Source: Xiphydria camelus | Lineage: Eukaryota; Arthropoda; Insecta; Hymenoptera; Xiphydriidae | Reading direction: 5' to 3' | NCBI GenBank assembly: GCA_963678675.1 | Contig: OY783195.1 | Span: forward strand, 19,375,342 to 19,439,341 | DNA length: 64,000 nt | Shown here: positions 10,890-22,701 of the stretch, piece by piece | How positions within the stretch are numbered: the stretch's first letter is position 1 | How the letters are laid out: every line of letters starts with the position of its first letter | Program-made: the position numbers and the translations under genes | Notes under the pieces: model-generated | What the model saw: only the letters and a program-made list of their open reading frames with translations | The model's database searches: none | What the model was told of the DNA's origin: nothing

Positions 10890-11343
10890 AAACGTGTACA
10901 GGGTACATGCAACAGAAGTGAGACTTCATGCGTAAACCCACGAAATACTAAGATTGAAAAACAAAATTAGAAAAGAAAAATAACTGGAAAACAAAATTAG
11001 AAAAAGAAAGGTAAGGTGAAAAGAACAGAATAAAATATAATCATGCAGTCAAGAAGGTGACGAGAAGTTTTGCGTCTGTTTATTTATTGATGATTATACC
11101 AATCGTCTGTTTATTTATTGATGATTATACCAATCGTCTGTTTATTTATTGATGATTATACGCAAAACTTCTCGTCACCTTCTTGACTGCATGATTACAT
11201 TTTATTCTGTTTTTTTCACCTTACCTTTTTTTTTCTAATTTTGTTTTCGTTATTTTTTTTTCTAATTTTGTTTTTCAATTTTAGTACTTCGTGGGTTTAC
11301 GCATGAAGTCTCACTTCTGTTGCGTGTACCCTGTACACGTTTT
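10890..11343. mobile_element. foldback element ended by ACGTGTACAGGGTAC
   Basis: Left AACGTGTACAGGGTACATGC pairs with right GCGTGTACCCTGTACACGTT. Arms of about 180 bp run through AGTGAGACTTCATGCGTAAA to CTTCTTGACTGCATGAT. The A-rich and T-rich inner parts of the arms have drifted. TA duplications can be read inside GTAC at the ends. Confidence 0.85.
11073..11163. repeat. three tandem 31-bp units in the loop of the foldback
   Basis: Units starting CGTCTGTTTATTTATTGATG at 11073, 11104 and 11135, identical in the parts compared. They fill the whole loop between the two arms, so they arose after the element's palindrome formed. Confidence 0.9.
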
Positions 11344-11443
11344 TGTTTTTTTTTGAGGTTACCAACGAAGTTTTATATTTGTTGTGTGTACTCTTTACAA
11401 TGTGATTTCATACGGTAATCCTCCAGTATCAATTACCGACATC

Positions 11444-12246
11444 TTATGTAGTTTTTGATGCACAAACGCCTCGCGGTAGTTGATGAACCATTGTGTCCAC
11501 AGATACTGGTACGTTAATGACCTGTCCGTAAATTCCATATTGACCATGTACATGTCTCAATCGACGAATCTGCATAAAGGGAATTCGTGGAGATATAAGT
11601 CGCTCTGATACCAAATCTAGTGGAGGTAAATGGTCGGGTATCGGTGGATATTTGAAATCGTTGTAAGTGGCCATATTGCAGGGATAGTATTCTTTTTGAG
11701 TGCTTGGCGACAGGTGTAGCAGATTTGAATGATTTCCCCATTAATCCGAGGGAGAATTACGTTCAAAATATCCTCTTGTTCACAAACGGAAATTTTTAAA
11801 TCATCTTGAAACCATAACCTATCACAAATAGAGCACGTATGACCGAAAGAATTATTTATCAACTTTCTATTGAATTCCCTATGAGCGATTTTATTTCGGT
11901 TATAATGACTATATGGCAAGTCCTGACATAAATTATGTTCACGTGGTCCTGGTTCATTGCGTCGTAAATTGGATGGTCCTGGCTCGTCGCGGATATCATT
12001 GTCAACAAAAGCGGGTTGAACCAAAGATGAATAGTTAGGAGCTAAAATGTCATTTTCATTTTGCACATTATGATTTTCAGTTTCACTGGTTAATAACTGA
12101 TCGTCGGAAATTTGATTCACTGTATTTCTCAGTTGTTTTCGTAACCTACTCTCCCTCATGCGTTGGGCCCCAGACTTTTTCACTTTTCTTACACTACTTG
12201 CATAATTTTTACGTTCTTTCACGATATTCCTTACATTTTTGCGCAT
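11444..12246 (-). pseudogene. N-terminal region of a Helitron Rep-helicase protein, frameshifted
   Basis: The minus-strand frame from ATG at 12244-12246 runs 209 codons. It opens with a basic RMRESRLRKQLR-type block, common at the start of arthropod Helitron proteins, then has a polar linker. A Cys block follows: CSICDRLWFQDDLK ... CEQ ... CYTCRQALKKNTIP. At about 11670 the sense moves to another frame, which continues YPPIPDHLPPLDLVSERL, SPRIPFMQIRRLRHVHGQYG and VINVPVSVDTMVHQLPR, ending in a stop at 11444. This is the DUF6570-like segment that precedes the Rep endonuclease in Helitron proteins. The HUH motif and helicase are missing. One frameshift plus 3' truncation make it inactive; it abuts the foldback at 11343. 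Confidence 0.8.
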
Positions 12247-14365
12247 TTGATTTCGCCATTATAAATTAATTCAATTAAATATCACTCAAAAATAGCACAA
12301 AACAAAACAAATGAATATCACGTACAGCACGCACACGAATGAAGACGCCATACTGGTCCCCAGTCAGCTGTATACGCAAGCGCCAAATTTATTCGGGGGG
12401 CCAGTGAGGTCACCTAACTTACTAGGCTAACGTTCGCCGGTAATGGTAATCGCGATATTACCGATCCTACATTCCTCCCTTTTCCCTCTCCAAACGCTCG
12501 ACCCATGAGGCACAGTGATGACTCATGGTGTCGGATTTTTGTCACATACCTGACTCCGGCAAAACCGATTCACGCCCAAAAGGCGCCTATAGAAGTTTCA
12601 CTTCAAAACGGGAAAAAAAAAACAAAAATTTACACCCATTGATGAAAATTATTGACCGTTTAATACTTTAGTCATAACTAATTTCTGCTTCTCGGTGTTC
12701 GGAAATAACGCGTCGAGTAGATGCGGTAATGTCGCGTCAGTGGAGTGGGTTCACACAAGCGTGCATTTCAGATCTCGTTTTCCCCACGATACACTCAAAC
12801 GTTTGAATGTATCGTGGTTTTCTCTACTGGGCCACGAGCCCATTGATAATATGCGTTGCCACACATAAAAAGACGCTAATCAAAGGGGGCACATTATTTG
12901 AATAATAAGTGAAAAATAATCAAAATAATCGACTAATTCTTATGGTCATAAATTTTATAATTCACAAAGAGAATTTTCAATTATAAATCATAGTTTTTTG
13001 ATGACTTTTTTTACGGACACTCAACGATCACTTTGGAGAGTGATCATACTACTTTAAGAGTAGGAGCCATATGGTAGATCCTGGGAATCGATCTTTCGTT
13101 GGTATCTTTCGTAGAGTCTGTCCATTATTACTCTACTTGTTTTTCTATCTTTGTAGATACTAGTAAAACCAAGGAGTTGAATTTTCGTATACTCCAATAC
13201 AATTGTCGCTTATTTATGTACTCGCCTACCCGGGAGATGCTTTAAAGGTCAAATAAATCAATCGCTAGAGTCGAGGCGTAATCTTGGTCGGTGTCGTAGT
13301 AGGAGGTGGACCTGCAAGGGGTTAGCGCTATCGTGTGCAATTTATTTAAGCCCTTCTCGCATCTCGTACCACCACCGCCACCTCCCCCTAACCCAGGGAA
13401 TGGAAGTAGCTGCGGCCGCGCCCGCCGCCCCATTTCACGGTCCAGTGACGCCCAGGAATTTGCCAATTGGATTTTCTCTGCCTGCACTCCACTCCCCCCC
13501 CCCCGGGCTGTAGAGTGTACCGTTAGACGATGTGGAAGGTGCACGACGGTGGTTACGTGGGCTGCCGAAAAGGATTTGAAAATCATATCGAAAACGTGTC
13601 GAATTTGAATTTCACGCATAACCCTTCGAACAAAGAAATATAGATATTCGCTAACATGCGAGACGGCTACTATTCGTCAGTTTCCGCGTCGTTTCTCTGA
13701 ACGCGTCCTGATTGTGACGCCACCGTAGCATTTTCTGGTCCACAATATCGTTCTGCGCAAGCAAAAGCGCGGCTAAAGAAATTGGAGAAACGCGAACGCA
13801 AAGTATACAAAGGGAATCAAAGTGGGCGTGAGAACACAGGGGGAAGGTCTCGACGAAATTTTTATTAGCGCTCGAGAAGATGGAATTTTTTTGTGTTATT
13901 CGTGGATGTGGAAAAAGAGGCAAATATTTAACCTCCGATAAAATCGAGAGTCGCGTACGGTAGAATTGGGGGGTGGTTAGAGCGGAGCAAGCTCGGCGCC
14001 CGAGGCATGCTTTTTACGAGTTCGTGGCGCTCCTAAGCGGAGAAATGAAACGGATTGGTACGGAACAACGACGAACAGCGTAGAGCGGAATGAACGCGTT
14101 GATATAGGGAAAATAAAGGCTGTCTTACTGGTGTGGCAGGAGACAGTTAATTGGGAATTATTGCCCATCGTATATTACCAACGTCAGGCTCAGGCACCTG
14201 TGTATTTGTCGTGCGGTTTATCAATACTGTCCACGTACAGTAATTATTGTTGATTGCACTGCCAGAATCGATTGATGGCGTCGTATCGATCGACAAATAC
14301 GTACAAGAAAGAAGTAGATAGGTATACTCTTACATGAACAGAGAGGGACGGTATTTAAATCTATC
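12247..14365. other. low-repeat stretch, no gene supported
   Basis: Includes a 34-bp palindrome at 12783-12816 around CAAACGTTTG and a GC-richer part at about 13370-14170 with C-runs. Overlapping frames on both strands at 13242-13619 come from this skewed composition. No splice-framed coding sequence was recognised. It could be host single-copy sequence. Confidence 0.4.
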
Positions 14366-14612
14366 TACCTGAGTCGAAATGTTGCCCCTATTTTGATGGC
14401 CAGAGCGACTTTTCAAACCTATTTTGATGCTATATGATCGTCGACCTCCTATTCTGATGCTTTTTGAACCTATCTGTAAAATTTGCTGCTACTTCAATGG
14501 CCAGAGCCCCTTCACTAGGTAGAAGCTATGGCATTTAAAATAGGGTCTCCCCGCGCGCGAGACGAAATTTTGCCCCTACTTTGATAGCTACAGTACCTCC
14601 TTAGTAAAGTGT
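14366..14612 (+). repeat. R-family repeat, third copy
   Basis: Starts GAGTCGAAATGTTGCCCCTA and follows the same order as 7585-7800, including GATGCTATATGATCGTCG and TTTTTGAACCTATCTGTAAA. It ends at about CTACAGTACCTCCTTAG. A direct dispersed copy, not tandem. Confidence 0.8.
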
Positions 14613-14716
14613 TATACCTCTCATGTGATCAATATTCATGTGAACCTAGAGTGACTGCGTTTCTCTAGTTTGGCCGTCATAGTGCATTAGTGTCCACTAA
14701 TTAGAGTTAAGTACAA

Positions 14717-15289
14717 GGGGCATTTCACAAGAAAACGACAAAGCGAAACCCATGGGGCTCTATGAATGGGCATCTACGCCGGATAATCTACCGTCACTAA
14801 CATTTCGTTACTGGGATGCTACGAATTATGATGTGATAAAATCGGAATGATCAGATCGCTTCTGTCGCTCAAAGCCCTCACTGCATTATTCCTGACGAAA
14901 ATGGAAAAATTAGAACAAAAAGATACTCATTTTCGCCAGACTATCAAGTCCTTGATATATTGAAAAAACAGTAAGCTGTTATGTCAAATTTTATTCAATA
15001 AAACACTTAAAAATATCAATAAAATCATAATTCATTATAAATAATATATGAGTCAATTTGTCACAATTTTATCCTACATTTCGCTTCCCTTATTGGGAAT
15101 TATTATGGGTTTTTGGTAAATAACTTGCTCACCAGTTCATTTTTTTTGTGATTAAGTTTAAACAAAGGCAATAAAAAAATCCACTTGGGAGTATGTTTAG
15201 AACCCTAAAACTCGTAAGAAAAAAAATGTATGAAGTAAATTCCCGACCCCCCATGGATTTCGCTTTGTCGTTTTCTTGTGAAATGCCCC
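14717..15289. mobile_element. MITE with ACAA target duplication
   Basis: Terminal repeats GGGGCATTTCACAAGAAAAC (left) and its inverse (right) extend about 41 bp to CATGGGG. ACAA sits just outside both ends (14713-14716 and 15290-15293). 573 bp, no transposase. A 4-bp duplication with GGGG ends does not let me name a superfamily with confidence. Confidence 0.8.
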
Positions 15290-16966
15290 ACAAATAGCAA
15301 GAAGTATAAGGCAGTTTTACTACCTTGATACATATAATTAATGCACGTGTTGTATGAAAATACACAGACGATGATGACAGAATAATGAAATTGAGCGACT
15401 GTTGTTTCTGAAAAGTTTAAACATGTATAGCGCCGTCACAATAGTACTAAAATGTGAAATAATTATAAGAAGGATAAGAACGACTGTAGTTTTATGAGTT
15501 TGTAGATAATTTCATTAATAACTTCTCAAAATGAAGATATTGATATTTCATTATTTACTGTAGTAAATTTTTCGCTAAATGTACTAGGTTCAGAGCTTCG
15601 CGCAAACGTATCTGGCGCAAAACTCTACCGAATTTCTTGATGTCGACTATACCCACGACGAACTTTAAGATCACAAGGTCCTACGTGGTAGTGACTTTCG
15701 CATATCAAGTGTACGATACATCCACGCTAATCTTTAGGAGCATAGCGACCCTTTCTTTTTTATACAGCAATCTCTTGTGTCGGCGGTCTCTACTCGTATT
15801 TCGTTTCTTTTTCTTTACAAGAACATTGAGTATGCTTTCCCGACACCATATATCGTCGAGAGATTGATGGTGGAGTATCTGCTCTACGGCATGAACTATC
15901 ATTACGTAAATTTTGAGAATAAAACGTTTACAGAAGAGCAATGCCGAGTACCCGTGTCTTCTTTTCGCGCGTTACTTAAATATTTTGTTAATATGCACGT
16001 GTTCTTCTCTAGGGTGGGGTTCATCGGTATCCTTATTGCGTTTAATGCTCTCGATCGTAACACGCACAATAAGGATATAAGTATAACTTGATCCTGATAT
16101 TCGGAGATATCCGTACACGTTTCTGCATACGCATTCGATTCCACCCACGTTCTGAAGCTATGGAGAGAATCCGACGGCTCAATGGAACTACCGCGCATAC
16201 GACTGTGCATTTCTTTCAAACGATTTCTTAGCACCGTTTGCGCGTAAGACTTTTACGAGTATTGGAAATATAGCAAAATATATGTAAAAAAATAAGTCAC
16301 GTTTAAGCCCTAGAATGGTACACGTATGTTTTGACTCTTCTAGCAGTACACATTGGTATGCGGTACCCAGCCGACAGAAGCGAATACTAAGAAATGTTCT
16401 GGGTACGTGTACCCATTAAGGATGTACTGGAGGTATAATAAAATGGTCTATATACGCTATAAATTTGATAAATAGTTATCACTCTCGTGATCAAGCTACT
16501 GTCAAAATTGCAGGTCAATTCAGAGTATCGTTTAAAAGTTATTGGAATTCAAAGTTCTTACGATTTAGCCCGTAATCTTATGAGAATAAGCCTCTTGGTC
16601 GATTAAAAAAGGAAATACAATTACAAAAAAAGATCACGGTCTCTTCAAAAATTCTTGCATATGATCTATAAGTATCGAGAAATGATTATATATAGAATGT
16701 GTACTAATGATCAAAGCATAGTTTGGGAATTATAAATAAAAATATCGTGAATATTGATATTTTCCTCGCGAAACGGGATATTCGGTGTAGAAACGCGCAA
16801 CGTTATAGATAGCTGAGAGTATCAATAAAACTATAGTATTTTTGATAAAAGACATGTACAATATGTAACTTCATTGAAAAGTAGTAGATTTTCCAGTACA
16901 AATAATTATAAACATATTTTAATTTATTATTTAGAATATCCTGGTATTCCAGTTTCTGATAAAAAA
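15290..16966. other. low-repeat stretch with one unexplained frame
   Basis: The minus frame 15902-16234 (110 codons) starts LRNRLKEMHSRMRGSSIEPS and reads like protein up to about ISEYQDQ. There a GTTATA that could be a splice donor follows, and the remainder looks random. A short exon is possible but no family is recognised. The overlapping plus frames at 15637-16091 are less protein-like. Confidence 0.25.
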
Positions 16967-17242
16967 TCAAACATGGCTGATAAACCTTTCTTTCTTGCCT
17001 TCCGACAGGACTGGCTTTTGAATCAAGCATATAGAAACTTTTGCAATATCTTCAGGGTTAGCTCCTTTTCTTAGTACATTGACACGTTTCCAAACCTCTA
17101 TGTCACTGAATGTGGCTTTATACTGGATAATACCTGGATGATCTTTGGAAACTTTTATCATAGTGGACTTTGGTACTGGAAAATTTATTTTTAATACAGA
17201 GTCGCAGGCGTTTTTAATTCCAAAAAGTTCGAATGTTCCAAG
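16967..17242 (-). pseudogene. coding remnant of a multi-copy transposon-type protein
   Basis: The minus strand is open for 91 codons before TGA at 16967-16969. Blocks readable in order: FELFGIKNACDSVLKINFPV, KDHPGIIQYKATFSDIEVWK, RVNVLRKGANPEDI, KPVLSEGKKERFISHV. The end (x-K-P-x-S-x-x-K-K) resembles a C-terminal pattern I associate with uncharacterised repeat-borne arthropod proteins, but I cannot name the family. A stop (17243-17245) lies a few bases from a MITE inserted at 17254, so the 5' part is cut or displaced. No continuation is evident beyond the MITE at 17858. Confidence 0.5.
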
Positions 17243-17253
17243 TCAACTACTTA

Positions 17254-17857
17254 CAAGGAAACCGTCCCAGATGCACCTCGCTGATTTCGTTCATTCTGAT
17301 ATGTTATTCTACATTAAAATCTAAGAGATACGTATTTTTTTCATGCGCGGAAAACATTTCTAGGGGGTGAAATTAACCCTCAAAGTTGACAACTCCTAGG
17401 AATGAGTGCTGGTTTTCAAATATTTGCAATTGATTTTTTGAAATGAAACTAAGTGGATAATAATTTACATAAAAAATGATGAAAAATGCAATTTACTACA
17501 TTTCATTAGGGTAATTAATTAAAAAATTGTTAGGGATTTGAAATTCACTAAATTACTGTAAAATTTCAGCCCTTATAATTTCTTAATTAATTACCCTAAC
17601 GAAATATAGTAAATTGCATTTTTCATCACTTTTTATGTAGATTATTATCCACTTGGTTTCATTTCAAAATATCAATTGCAAGTATGTGAAAACCAGCACT
17701 CATTCTTAGGAGTTGTCAACTATGAGGGTTAATTCCACCTCCTAGAAACGTTTTTCTGCACATAAAAAAACACGTATCTCTTAGATTTTGATGTAGAATA
17801 ACATATACCTATCAGAATGAACGAAATCGGCGAGATACACCTGGGACGATTTCCTTG
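17254..17857. mobile_element. 604-bp foldback MITE with TTA duplication
   Basis: Ends CAAGGAAACCGTCCCAG / CTGGGACGATTTCCTTG, flanked by TTA (17251-17253 and 17858-17860). Arms of roughly 260 bp pair through CATTTTTCATCACTTTTTAT to a short centre near 17540. A 3-bp TTA duplication is usual for PIF/Harbinger-type elements; that assignment is inferred from the duplication only. Confidence 0.85.
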
Positions 17858-17861
17858 TTAG

Positions 17862-18120
17862 GTGGGTTTCCCCGTAACTTTAGCTGATAAGCTATGGCAC
17901 ATAGAACGCTTGGAAAATCACAATGTCCCACACTTACAATTAGACCAGCGCCATCTATTTAAAATGCCACAGGCCACATTTAAAAGAGTTTGGCACTTAA
18001 AATGTTATTGGGGCTATTGGCGATGGCACATAGAACTTATTTATGAAATAATCTCAATTTTGAAGGAATTGGCACTTAGAACGTTTGGAATTTCCACTCT
18101 TCAATTCTTCGTTGGCTAGT
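17862..18120 (+). other. weak internal repetition, no gene supported
   Basis: The motif TGGCACATAGAAC or TGGCACTTAGAACG recurs four times between about 17893 and 18082 at irregular spacing. The 85-codon frame covering it is not recognised. Confidence 0.3.
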
Positions 18121-18138
18121 ACGTTTAAATATGATATT

Positions 18139-18357
18139 TTAAAAAATTACCAGCGACAGAATCCGTGACGCCGGGAGCTCACAGACCTCTTGTGCTAGTT
18201 TTGGCTGTGGCGAATTCAATGTCTCATCTCGTGAGGATTTGTGCGCATACAGTGGCCGATAATATAACAACGTTAAATATTCTACCAAATCTTGTTCTGC
18301 AATGGAAACGGTATTTCTGCAGCTGAGACATCGTAGAATGATGACTGCAGTATTCAT
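18139..18357 (-). other. unrecognised 72-codon frame with exon-like edges
   Basis: ATG at 18355-18357, reading MNTAVIILRCLSCRNTVSIA then EQDLVEYLTLLYYRPLY. A polypyrimidine run and CAG (CTACTTTTTCAG) lie about 35 bp upstream, and CTGGTAATT, a fair splice-donor match, precedes the stop. The last ~40 bp, however, belong to a short repeat also found at 24553 and 24960, which argues against a conserved host exon. No family recognised. Confidence 0.25.
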
Positions 18358-18369
18358 CGATCTTTCATG

Positions 18370-19482
18370 TCAACCGAGTAATCAACAATGCCCTGAAAAA
18401 GTAGTTAGTTTTATTCTTCTGCTCGACTAGTCAGCAATAAGCGCTGCTAGAGCTGGAAATGAAAATCGTCGAAAACAAAGAAAAGAGGTAAGAGCCTTAA
18501 ATAATGCAATGCCTTTGTGAAAGTAGGCTTTTAGGCCGTTCCGACTATATTATACCTGGTCCGACAGAATCTACGTTATTCGGTTCGAAGCCAAAGGCCA
18601 CTCAGCAGTGCCGCGTTCCGGATGACGAGATTTAGGGTGCAGGGGAAAGGGGAGGTGGAGCGTGGAGAGGAGACTTCTTCCGCCTTTCATAATATGAGGC
18701 CATCTTTTACCGATATTTAATGCCGGCCATTTTTTTCGTCGGATCCCTGCCTCCCCGAAAACGCTGTCGCCTACTATTGTATTACGCTGTAGTCCCCGTT
18801 GACCCATAAGCCTTCCTCTTCCGAACAAAGTGATATTGGTATATACAGCATCGACAGAGCTCTTCTCGCGTTCCCTCCTCGCGCTGAAAGATTCCAAAAA
18901 AAAATCGAACGAAACACTGGCAACGTAGGGCCCTCATCTTTTGCAACGATGGAATAATCCCGTTGGCGTTGCTTCGCTTGGTATTAAATAAATATTTTAA
19001 ACTCCGCTTTAAAATCCCTACTCTATTTATTTAAATCTCTTTTCGACGGGATGAGCTTCGGCAAAGCGGGGCTGACCGGATATTTATACTATTTGGATTA
19101 CGAAATAATCCTCCGCGGAGACGGAAAGAATGGACGCGAAGTGCGCGGTATTAGCTATACCTATTCTCCCTCCCTCTACATCGTACTTCCACTCCCTTTC
19201 TCTCCACCTACTAGCATCTTCACTACTCCGCCAGTCGATTACTTCGTGAGGAAGAACTCCAACCTTTCTGTGATTTGGATTACTCATGGTATCGAGGGCT
19301 CTTCGCAAAAATTCTCTCCTTTAAAGGGCGTCTTTCAATTTTATAAATTTTGGAACGAGCTTACAGATATTTTTCAGAGGGCAATCATTGAAAATCTGGC
19401 GAATTCTCGAATAAAACTGATTAACGCCGAAGTCATAGAAAATTTGGACGAACTTATTGAAAAACCCTTTGTGGCGAAAAGA
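18370..19482. other. low-repeat, moderately GC-rich stretch
   Basis: No recognised gene. A long plus frame (19051 to 19545, 164 codons) crosses into the LTR at 19483 and its sequence matches no family I know, so I do not call it. Could be host single-copy or regulatory DNA. Confidence 0.35.
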
Positions 19483-19740
19483 TGTAGTCGCCATCTAATC
19501 GGCGGAGCGTTTCGTCCCGGAATCGGCCTGTGGACTCGTCAGTAAGGCTAGGCCGACTCCTGCCTTAGACGCTCTGTGGTCTTCCGTGAGAGACGGGCAG
19601 TTGCGGTCTTATATAATAACTTGCCCGTCGTTGGACCACTAACGAGAAGCCGAGAGCCGTGGGCCGGGAGCCGCGAGTCGAGGGCCGAGAGGGTCGGCGC
19701 CATCTGGCGGTAGGCCGCCGTAGCGTGACGGGTCGCCACA
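19483..19740 (-). mobile_element. solo LTR-like repeat, copy 1
   Basis: On the minus strand the unit starts TGTGGCGACCCGTCACGCTA at 19740 and ends GATGGCGACTACA at 19483, giving the TGT...ACA ends of an LTR (258 bp). Inside are a GC-rich stretch (CTCTCGGCCCTCGACTCGCG), a TATA-like TTATTATATAAGA and the block ACCACAGAGCGTCTAAGGCA some 30 bp later, a promoter-like layout. The diverged second copy at 29038-29288 is in the opposite orientation. No gag-pol sequence is next to either, and no matching target duplication is seen here. Confidence 0.6.
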
Positions 19741-20529
19741 CCTTCTTCCGAATAAGGATTGCTAATTTGGAAATTCCAAAAGTTACCAAACTTTTGGAAT
19801 ATGCGGGAAGTATCCGGTTGAATAATACTCCACTTTTTTCTACGACTAAATTTATTTTAAAGGAGTAATATCACTCTTATAGAAAATTGGCCTGTTTAAA
19901 ATTGGCGATCTTTGTTTGTCAATCAACTTTTTACAATGATTAGATATGTATATCAATATACATACATAACTCCTGTGACTTTGGTAGCAACAACTGAACT
20001 GTACAGTAAGTTTTTCTCATGGAGCCACCTTACGGAGTATACAAAAGTAGAAAATGAAGAGAAGTATAGCATCTTGGTCGCCCATTCTTTCGCATTCAAT
20101 GAAAGATATTCGTCGGCATCGTACATTCTAACAACATAGAACTATTGTATAATACGTCATCGCTACGCTTACGCCTTTCTGTATATGAAGAAACATAACA
20201 GCCTGACACAAAGAATCAGAAAAACGCGTCGCAGCATATATCACTCGCGGGAGTAAAAGCTCCATTCGGAGATGACTTCTTTCTATTCTTCGATTGTTCA
20301 TACTTGAGACATCTTCGACCTTCGTAGAAAATTGGATATCCGACTTTCCCCTGACGCATTCGCATCCCAGAGCACCGCACTCCGATGTGTCTTATATCGC
20401 GACTAAGGCAAATAATATAGGTTCACGTGACAAAGGAGTAGCTCACCGTAGCGAGTAAAATTGCGCGGCACACGATCGCGTGCTCCTCCGCGAGATCTCT
20501 TCAACTTCGGAGCGCTCGTCCCCGTCGCA
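19741..20529. other. no gene supported
   Basis: Ordinary mixed sequence; small overlapping frames only. Confidence 0.4.
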
Positions 20530-20772
20530 CACATTCGCCGTATTATTTGATACATGGCTAGTGATACAATTGGCTAGAGGTAAATAAGACGGCTGAGGCA
20601 GCACGACAAAAGACCTCGTAGTAAGATAGGCACCCGGGGCTATCCCTTGTCTTCCAGCTGGTTCGGACGGAAGTGGGATCGTGATGTCAATTTCGAGTGC
20701 AAAATCGAAATTAACTCGGTAGGACATCGAATTAAACTGCTTCAAATATTCCTAAATCACCTACATCAAATT
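20530..20772 (-). repeat. X-family repeat, inverted copy
   Basis: Reverse complement of 24670-24935 with about 80% agreement by eye, for example GACCTCGTAGTAAGATAGG against its inverse. A 100-codon minus frame (20443-20745) lies over it, but the other copy has stops in the same frame, so coding is not supported. Confidence 0.75.
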
Positions 20773-21009
20773 CAAAAAAAAAACGTATGGCAGGACAAAA
20801 TTGCATGAAAGTGATGTGGGTATATTCGGTTACAGAAAATTATTAAAACAAACTGGAGGAAACAGTACGCGAAGAAGAAAGTTAAAGAAGAAAATAATTC
20901 TAACAAAAAAGTATAACAATTCAGCTATCTAATCTAACGTGTGTTAGCTTGCTCTTTCAAAAATTATACATAATTAATTACCTACACACAAACGGAAAAT
21001 TAGATTTAG

Positions 21010-21115
21010 GGCAAAAATCTGTTTAGGGCATTTTATTACACTGAAAAAACCAAACAACACGTACGTATAAACTTTTCATCTATCTCGCTTCGTTTCGGAG
21101 ATAGCATTTCAGAAA
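21010..21115 (+). repeat. 95-bp direct repeat, left member
   Basis: AATCTGTTTAGGGCATTTTA through CTATCTCGCTTCGTTTCGGA, nearly identical to 22607-22701. The two flank about 1.5 kb that includes a TIR element. Confidence 0.85.
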
Positions 21116-21315
21116 TAATGTTCTAGAACTTCAATCTCTTACTCATAATCAGTTTTCTTCGCCACGGTTTACTTCATTAAATATTCGTGATACAAGAGTG
21201 GATATATAGACACGAGACTTCCTGAATTTGAACATCCTGTAAAATTTTGTTATGCACAGAACTCGGAACTACGATGCCACATATGTGGCGATGTTGCTGT
21301 TATTACGTGTGCTTA

Positions 21316-22274
21316 CCCGACTAGAAATCTACCCGGGCATACCTGATTTCCCATAAGAGCCTGATCAGGATAAGGTCAGGCTCCCCTGAACAAGGTATAC
21401 CTAAGCAAGCCCTGATCAGGAAGCAGTAAAACTTGCCTGAACAAGGCATACCTCAAATGTCCCTGATGAGGGAGAACCCCTCCTGATAAGAGGCTTACCT
21501 GAATAAGGCATACCCAAGACGGCCCTTGAGGATAAACCGCATATCATGATTCCCTCACATTTTAATATTGTAATTACACGTTATTTTATCGACAGACGCT
21601 TACGTATCCTCCACACACACACACAGATGGAGGATAATAAATATTAAAATTAATTCACTTCAAAATTTTTGGTAGTCTTTTTGAGCGATTAACAGATTCA
21701 AAAAAATTCAAACCGGCTTTTACTAAAATTCATTTTGAGATATTTGAAATCGATTAAATTCTACTTGGCAGATTTGAAAGAAGTTTAATATGTGATATTT
21801 GTCTTTGAAATTATATCGTGCACCGCATGCAATGCCAAAAATTATCTTGAGTCTATTTATTACCAGCTGACTTATGGCAATTTTTTAATTTACACTCTGT
21901 ACCATATTATTTGAACGAAAAATTCATTTTCCGCATGCTGTTTAAATTATCCCAATGTAAATATCTTGTAAATCATGCTTTTTTAAAAAATATTAGTGAT
22001 TATCTCGGATATCGACCATCCCAATAGTTGTTCAGTTTATGACAAAGTAAATCATCGTACTTCAAGATACCGACATAACATGATTCCAGGATTTAGTACA
22101 ATATTTATATCATATCACAGGGCCTGATCTGACAAGCGTGATCGGGTCATGGGAAGGAAATCGCGTTACATCCTTTATTGGGCCCTGATCAGGTAAACAT
22201 ATCAGGGCATGGGCATGAACTCGAGCAAATCTGATTTGGTCCTGAGGAAAACCTGATTTGAATTTCTAGTCGGG
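21316..22274. mobile_element. CCCGACTAGAAAT-ended element with subterminal repeats
   Basis: Ends CCCGACTAGAAATCTACCC and (right) AATTTCTAGTCGGG. About 200 bp inside the left end hold imperfect ~60-bp tandem units with CCTGATCAGG and CTGAACAAGGYATACCT. The right end has dispersed CCTGATCAGG-like motifs. 959 bp, no open frame. Related right ends lie at 29698 and 57094. A CA microsatellite sits at about 21610-21626. Confidence 0.75.
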
Positions 22275-22606
22275 TTGGTGTAAGAAACAACTTTGTATAA
22301 AACATTTTTCACGGAGTACCATTATTATCATAATTATGAGCCATAGAAGGTTCAACTTTATTAAGTGAAAGAAAAGTGGCACTAAAATACATAGAAGTAA
22401 TAACCCCCGACCTATATCCCGTCACTACCATTGGTAGCCCGCTCAAACATAAAAGTTAGAAATTTGGAAAACTGTAGGAGGGAAATATATCTTATCATAC
22501 ATGGTTGAATTTGTAATAAAATTTTCTACATTTTCGTTTGTATGACCAATCCGATATTGCGAAAAATTAGATACAAAAAAAATTTTTTTTAAATTATGCG
22601 TTTATC

Positions 22607-22701
22607 CAAAATCTGTTTAGGGCATTTTATTACACTGAAAAAACCAAACAACACGTATGTTTACACTTTTCATCTATCTCGCTTCGTTTCGGAGATAGTT
22701 C
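22607..22701 (+). repeat. 95-bp direct repeat, right member
   Basis: Partner of 21010-21115, with a handful of differences (ACGTATGTTTACAC for ACGTACGTATAAAC). After it the flanking sequences diverge, so the duplicated unit is short. Confidence 0.85.

Noticed and set aside
13242..13619. Overlapping 100-125 codon frames on both strands with proline runs
   Set aside because: They come from a C-rich/G-rich stretch; neither strand shows a known domain, a good start context or conserved motif.
17371..17740. TTAACCCTC and GAGGGTTAA pair that mimics another TTAA MITE
   Set aside because: Pairing continues outside these points to the CAAGGAAACC tips, so they are internal parts of a longer palindrome.
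19051..19545. 164-codon plus-strand frame, the second longest in the window
   Set aside because: Its end lies in the LTR-like repeat at 19483, the sequence matches no family I know, and a chance frame of this size is possible in a window this large.
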